A stretch of 7,946 bases of DNA from an uncultured Oscillibacter sp. (GTDB lineage Bacteria; Bacillota; Clostridia; Oscillospirales; Oscillospiraceae). The DNA lies in the NCBI GenBank assembly GCA_900551885.1, contig URXS01000083.1, positions 1-7,946 of the forward strand, given 5' to 3'. The position numbers and the translations under genes were made by a program. Shown one piece after another: positions 6,858-7,946 of this stretch. The notes below the pieces were generated by a model. It was not told the DNA's origin, did not search any database, and saw only the letters and a list, made by a program, of their open reading frames with translations. Each line of letters starts with the position of its first letter. Within the stretch, counting starts at the first letter, position 1.

Positions 6858-6902
6858 AAAAAAGTTTCCGGCCTTCTCCGGCTGTCAGCCGGAGAAGGCC
6901 GG
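6858..6902 (-). terminator. Intrinsic terminator of the HAD phosphatase gene
   Basis: CCGGCCTTCTCCGGC (6868-6882) and GCCGGAGAAGGCCGG (6888-6902) form a perfect 15-bp stem with a 5-base loop (TGTCA). On the minus strand AAAC and then six T residues follow (A-run at 6858-6863 on plus). The hairpin starts 4 bases after the HAD stop codon, insulating the sigma operon from read-through. Confidence 0.88.
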
Positions 6903-6906
6903 ATGA

Positions 6907-7563
6907 TCACTCCAGAGCCGTGGTCTCGAACATTTCGTCAAAAGAGCGGATGTAGTAGTCCGCCAGGCTGCGAATCTCCTCCTGCTGGGCTTCAGAGGAG
7001 GCGTCATACACCCCGGCCACCCGGAATCCGGCGGCCTTGGCGGTGCGGATGGCGTGGAGGGAGTCTTCAAAGACCACCGTATCCTTCTTGTTGGAGCGCA
7101 GGCGCCGCATGGCCCGCTCGAAGATCTCGGGATTATCCTTGCCGGAGCCCACCTCGGCGCTGGTGACCAGCCCCCGGAAGTAGCCGTTGATGCCGGCGTG
7201 GCGCAGGGCGGCCTCTGCCAGGTGGCGATCCGTGGCGGTGGCCACGTACATCCACACGCCTTCCATTTTCAGCAGGGACAAAAACCGGGCCACGCCGGGC
7301 TTGGCCTGGACCTCGTTGTGGTAAAAGTGGTCCACCCGCTGTTCCAGCAGAGCCACCAGCTCCTCCACCGTGGGTTCCAGATGATAGGTCTCCCGGCAGT
7401 AGGCGGCTCCCTGACGCAGTGTCATGGGTTTCAGCCGCTCCTGAAGTTCCGCGTCCGCCTCCACACCGAACCGGCCCAGCAGGCTGACGCCCAGCTCCTG
7501 CCACATGGGCATGGAGTCCAGCAGGGTCCCGTCCATATCAAAAATCGCGCTTTGCAGTCTCAT
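6907..7563 (-). CDS. HAD-superfamily (subfamily IA) phosphatase, beta-phosphoglucomutase-like
   Basis: This is a 218-residue cytosolic hydrolase with a complete HAD active site. Motif I is FDMDGTLLDS at 8-17 (nucleophile D9, acid/base D11), motif II is the Thr in YVATATD (T109), motif III is K142 in GSGKDNPEIF, and motif IV is VVFEDSLHAIRTAKAAG with E166 and D167. A helical cap lies between motifs I and II (about 18-88), the subfamily IA arrangement shared by phosphoglycolate phosphatases and beta-phosphoglucomutases. The substrate cannot be read from sequence; a small phosphorylated sugar or metabolite is likely. I chose ATG 7563 because AGAAAGGAAG precedes it and the protein then begins right at the family core. 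An upstream in-frame ATG at 7608 lacks a ribosome site and would overlap the -10 box. It has its own promoter and terminator, so it is probably monocistronic. Confidence 0.9.
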   Translation of the reverse strand: MRLQSAIFDMDGTLLDSMPMWQELGVSLLGRFGVEADAELQERLKPMTLRQGAAYCRETYHLEPTVEELVALLEQRVDHFYHNEVQAKPGVARFLSLLKMEGVWMYVATATDRHLAEAALRHAGINGYFRGLVTSAEVGSGKDNPEIFERAMRRLRSNKKDTVVFEDSLHAIRTAKAAGFRVAGVYDASSEAQQEEIRSLADYYIRSFDEMFETTALE

Positions 7564-7598
7564 GGTGCTTCCTTTCTGATACCGATCATCAAAAAACG

Positions 7599-7627
7599 TT
7601 GCATCCATTGTAGCACCGTGTTAGCAT
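7599..7627 (+). promoter_or_regulatory. Weak candidate promoter of thpR
   Basis: TTGCAT (7599-7604), a 17-base spacer and TAGCAT (7622-7627) make a marginal sigma-A match (3 of 6 and 4 of 6) on the plus strand. It overlaps the better minus-strand promoter. A plus-strand promoter must lie in this gap or further upstream; this is the best one I can see. Confidence 0.3.
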
Positions 7628-7636
7628 AAATGGCAA
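7607..7636 (-). promoter_or_regulatory. Sigma-A promoter of the HAD phosphatase gene, extended -10
   Basis: On the minus strand TTGCCA (7631-7636) and TACAAT (7607-7612) are separated by 18 bases, each one mismatch from consensus, and TGC directly before TACAAT gives an extended -10. Transcription would begin about 35 bases before the ATG at 7563. Confidence 0.75.
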
Positions 7637-7650
7637 TGAAAACTGTGAAA

Positions 7651-7657
7651 AAGGAGG
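7651..7657 (+). promoter_or_regulatory. Ribosome binding site of thpR
   Basis: AAGGAGG is a perfect Shine-Dalgarno core 7 bases before ATG 7665. It fixes the start of the gene that runs off the window end. Confidence 0.85.
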
Positions 7658-7664
7658 CGGTCTC

Positions 7665-7946
7665 ATGCGCCTGTTCGTGGCCATCCGGTTTTCCCCGGCG
7701 GTGGAGGAGGCCCTGTGGACGGCGGTGGGCGATCTGCGGCGCCAGGGGGCGGGCACCTTCACCCGGCGGGAGAACCTGCATCTGACGCTGGCCTTCATCG
7801 GGGAGACGGACCGGCTGGAAGATGCCCGGCGGGCAGTGGCGGAAGCGGCCCAAGGCGGTCCCCTTTCCCTGGAGGTGGGCGGCTCCCTGGGTCGGTTCGG
7901 GGACCTCTGGTGGGCCGGTGTCCGGGGCGGAGAGCCTTTGGCGGCC
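7665..7946 (+). CDS. thpR: RNA 2',3'-cyclic phosphodiesterase (LigT / 2'-5' RNA ligase family), 5' part
   Basis: Only the first 94 codons are in the window; the frame is open to the last base. The N-terminus MRLFVAIRFSPAVEEAL is typical of ThpR/LigT proteins, and the first of the two catalytic HxTx motifs is present as H39-L-T41-L, followed by AFIGE. The second HxTx motif should fall outside the window. Family members hydrolyse 2',3'-cyclic phosphate ends of RNA and can join 2'-5' linkages in vitro; the true role in bacteria is unclear. The start is set by a perfect AAGGAGG site 7 bases upstream. It diverges from the HAD gene across a gap of about 100 bases. Arginine codons are largely CGG, as in the other clostridial genes here. 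Confidence 0.9.
   Translation, partial: MRLFVAIRFSPAVEEALWTAVGDLRRQGAGTFTRRENLHLTLAFIGETDRLEDARRAVAEAAQGGPLSLEVGGSLGRFGDLWWAGVRGGEPLAA

Noticed and set aside
7576..7664. Small regulatory RNA or riboswitch in the HAD-thpR gap
   Set aside because: No hairpin with a T-run or known aptamer pattern is visible. The gap is accounted for by promoters and ribosome sites.

Overview
The window looks like gut-bacterial DNA of high GC with two phylogenetic signatures. Bases 1 to about 841 look like a Bifidobacterium galactose locus: the 3' end of an actinobacterial-type galT followed by the 5' third of galK. From about base 842 to the end, everything looks like a high-GC clostridial genome of the Oscillospiraceae / Flavonifractor type: a galactokinase C-terminal part, a family-2 GalT, GalE, GalM, an ECF sigma/anti-sigma pair, a HAD hydrolase and an RNA 2',3'-cyclic phosphodiesterase. 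The change happens inside one open reading frame (galK, 410-1630), in frame, at the stretch encoding the conserved GHMP-kinase ATP loop (812-841). Arginine codon use switches there. By my hand count all 16 Arg codons before the junction (galT fragment plus galK residues 1-144) are CGC or CGT, while 12 of the 16 after it in galK are CGG. The simplest explanation is a chimeric join between two organisms, most likely in metagenome assembly and less likely by real recombination. The junction should be tested before any biological reading of the locus.

Layout. Plus strand, 1-5158: 3' end of galT (family 1), hybrid galK, galT (family 2), galE, galM. From galK on, the genes are tightly packed (gaps of 17, 13 and 3 bases), so galK-galT-galE-galM reads as one Leloir-pathway operon. 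GalM makes alpha-galactose, GalK phosphorylates it, GalT exchanges it with UDP-glucose, and GalE recycles UDP-galactose. The operon ends at a strong hairpin with a GAAA tetraloop (5211-5250), which also lies immediately after the convergent anti-sigma gene and probably serves both directions.

Minus strand, 5249-7563: a HAD-family phosphatase with its own good sigma-A promoter and terminator, then an ECF sigma factor and its membrane zinc-finger anti-sigma factor with a DUF4825-like extracytoplasmic domain. The last two overlap by 11 bases. A short divergent intergenic region (7564-7664) separates the HAD gene from the plus-strand thpR gene, which runs off the end of the window.

I see no mobile element, CRISPR array, tRNA or rRNA. 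Apart from the hybrid galK, gene content is ordinary for the families involved. There is no gene-free stretch longer than about 105 bases.
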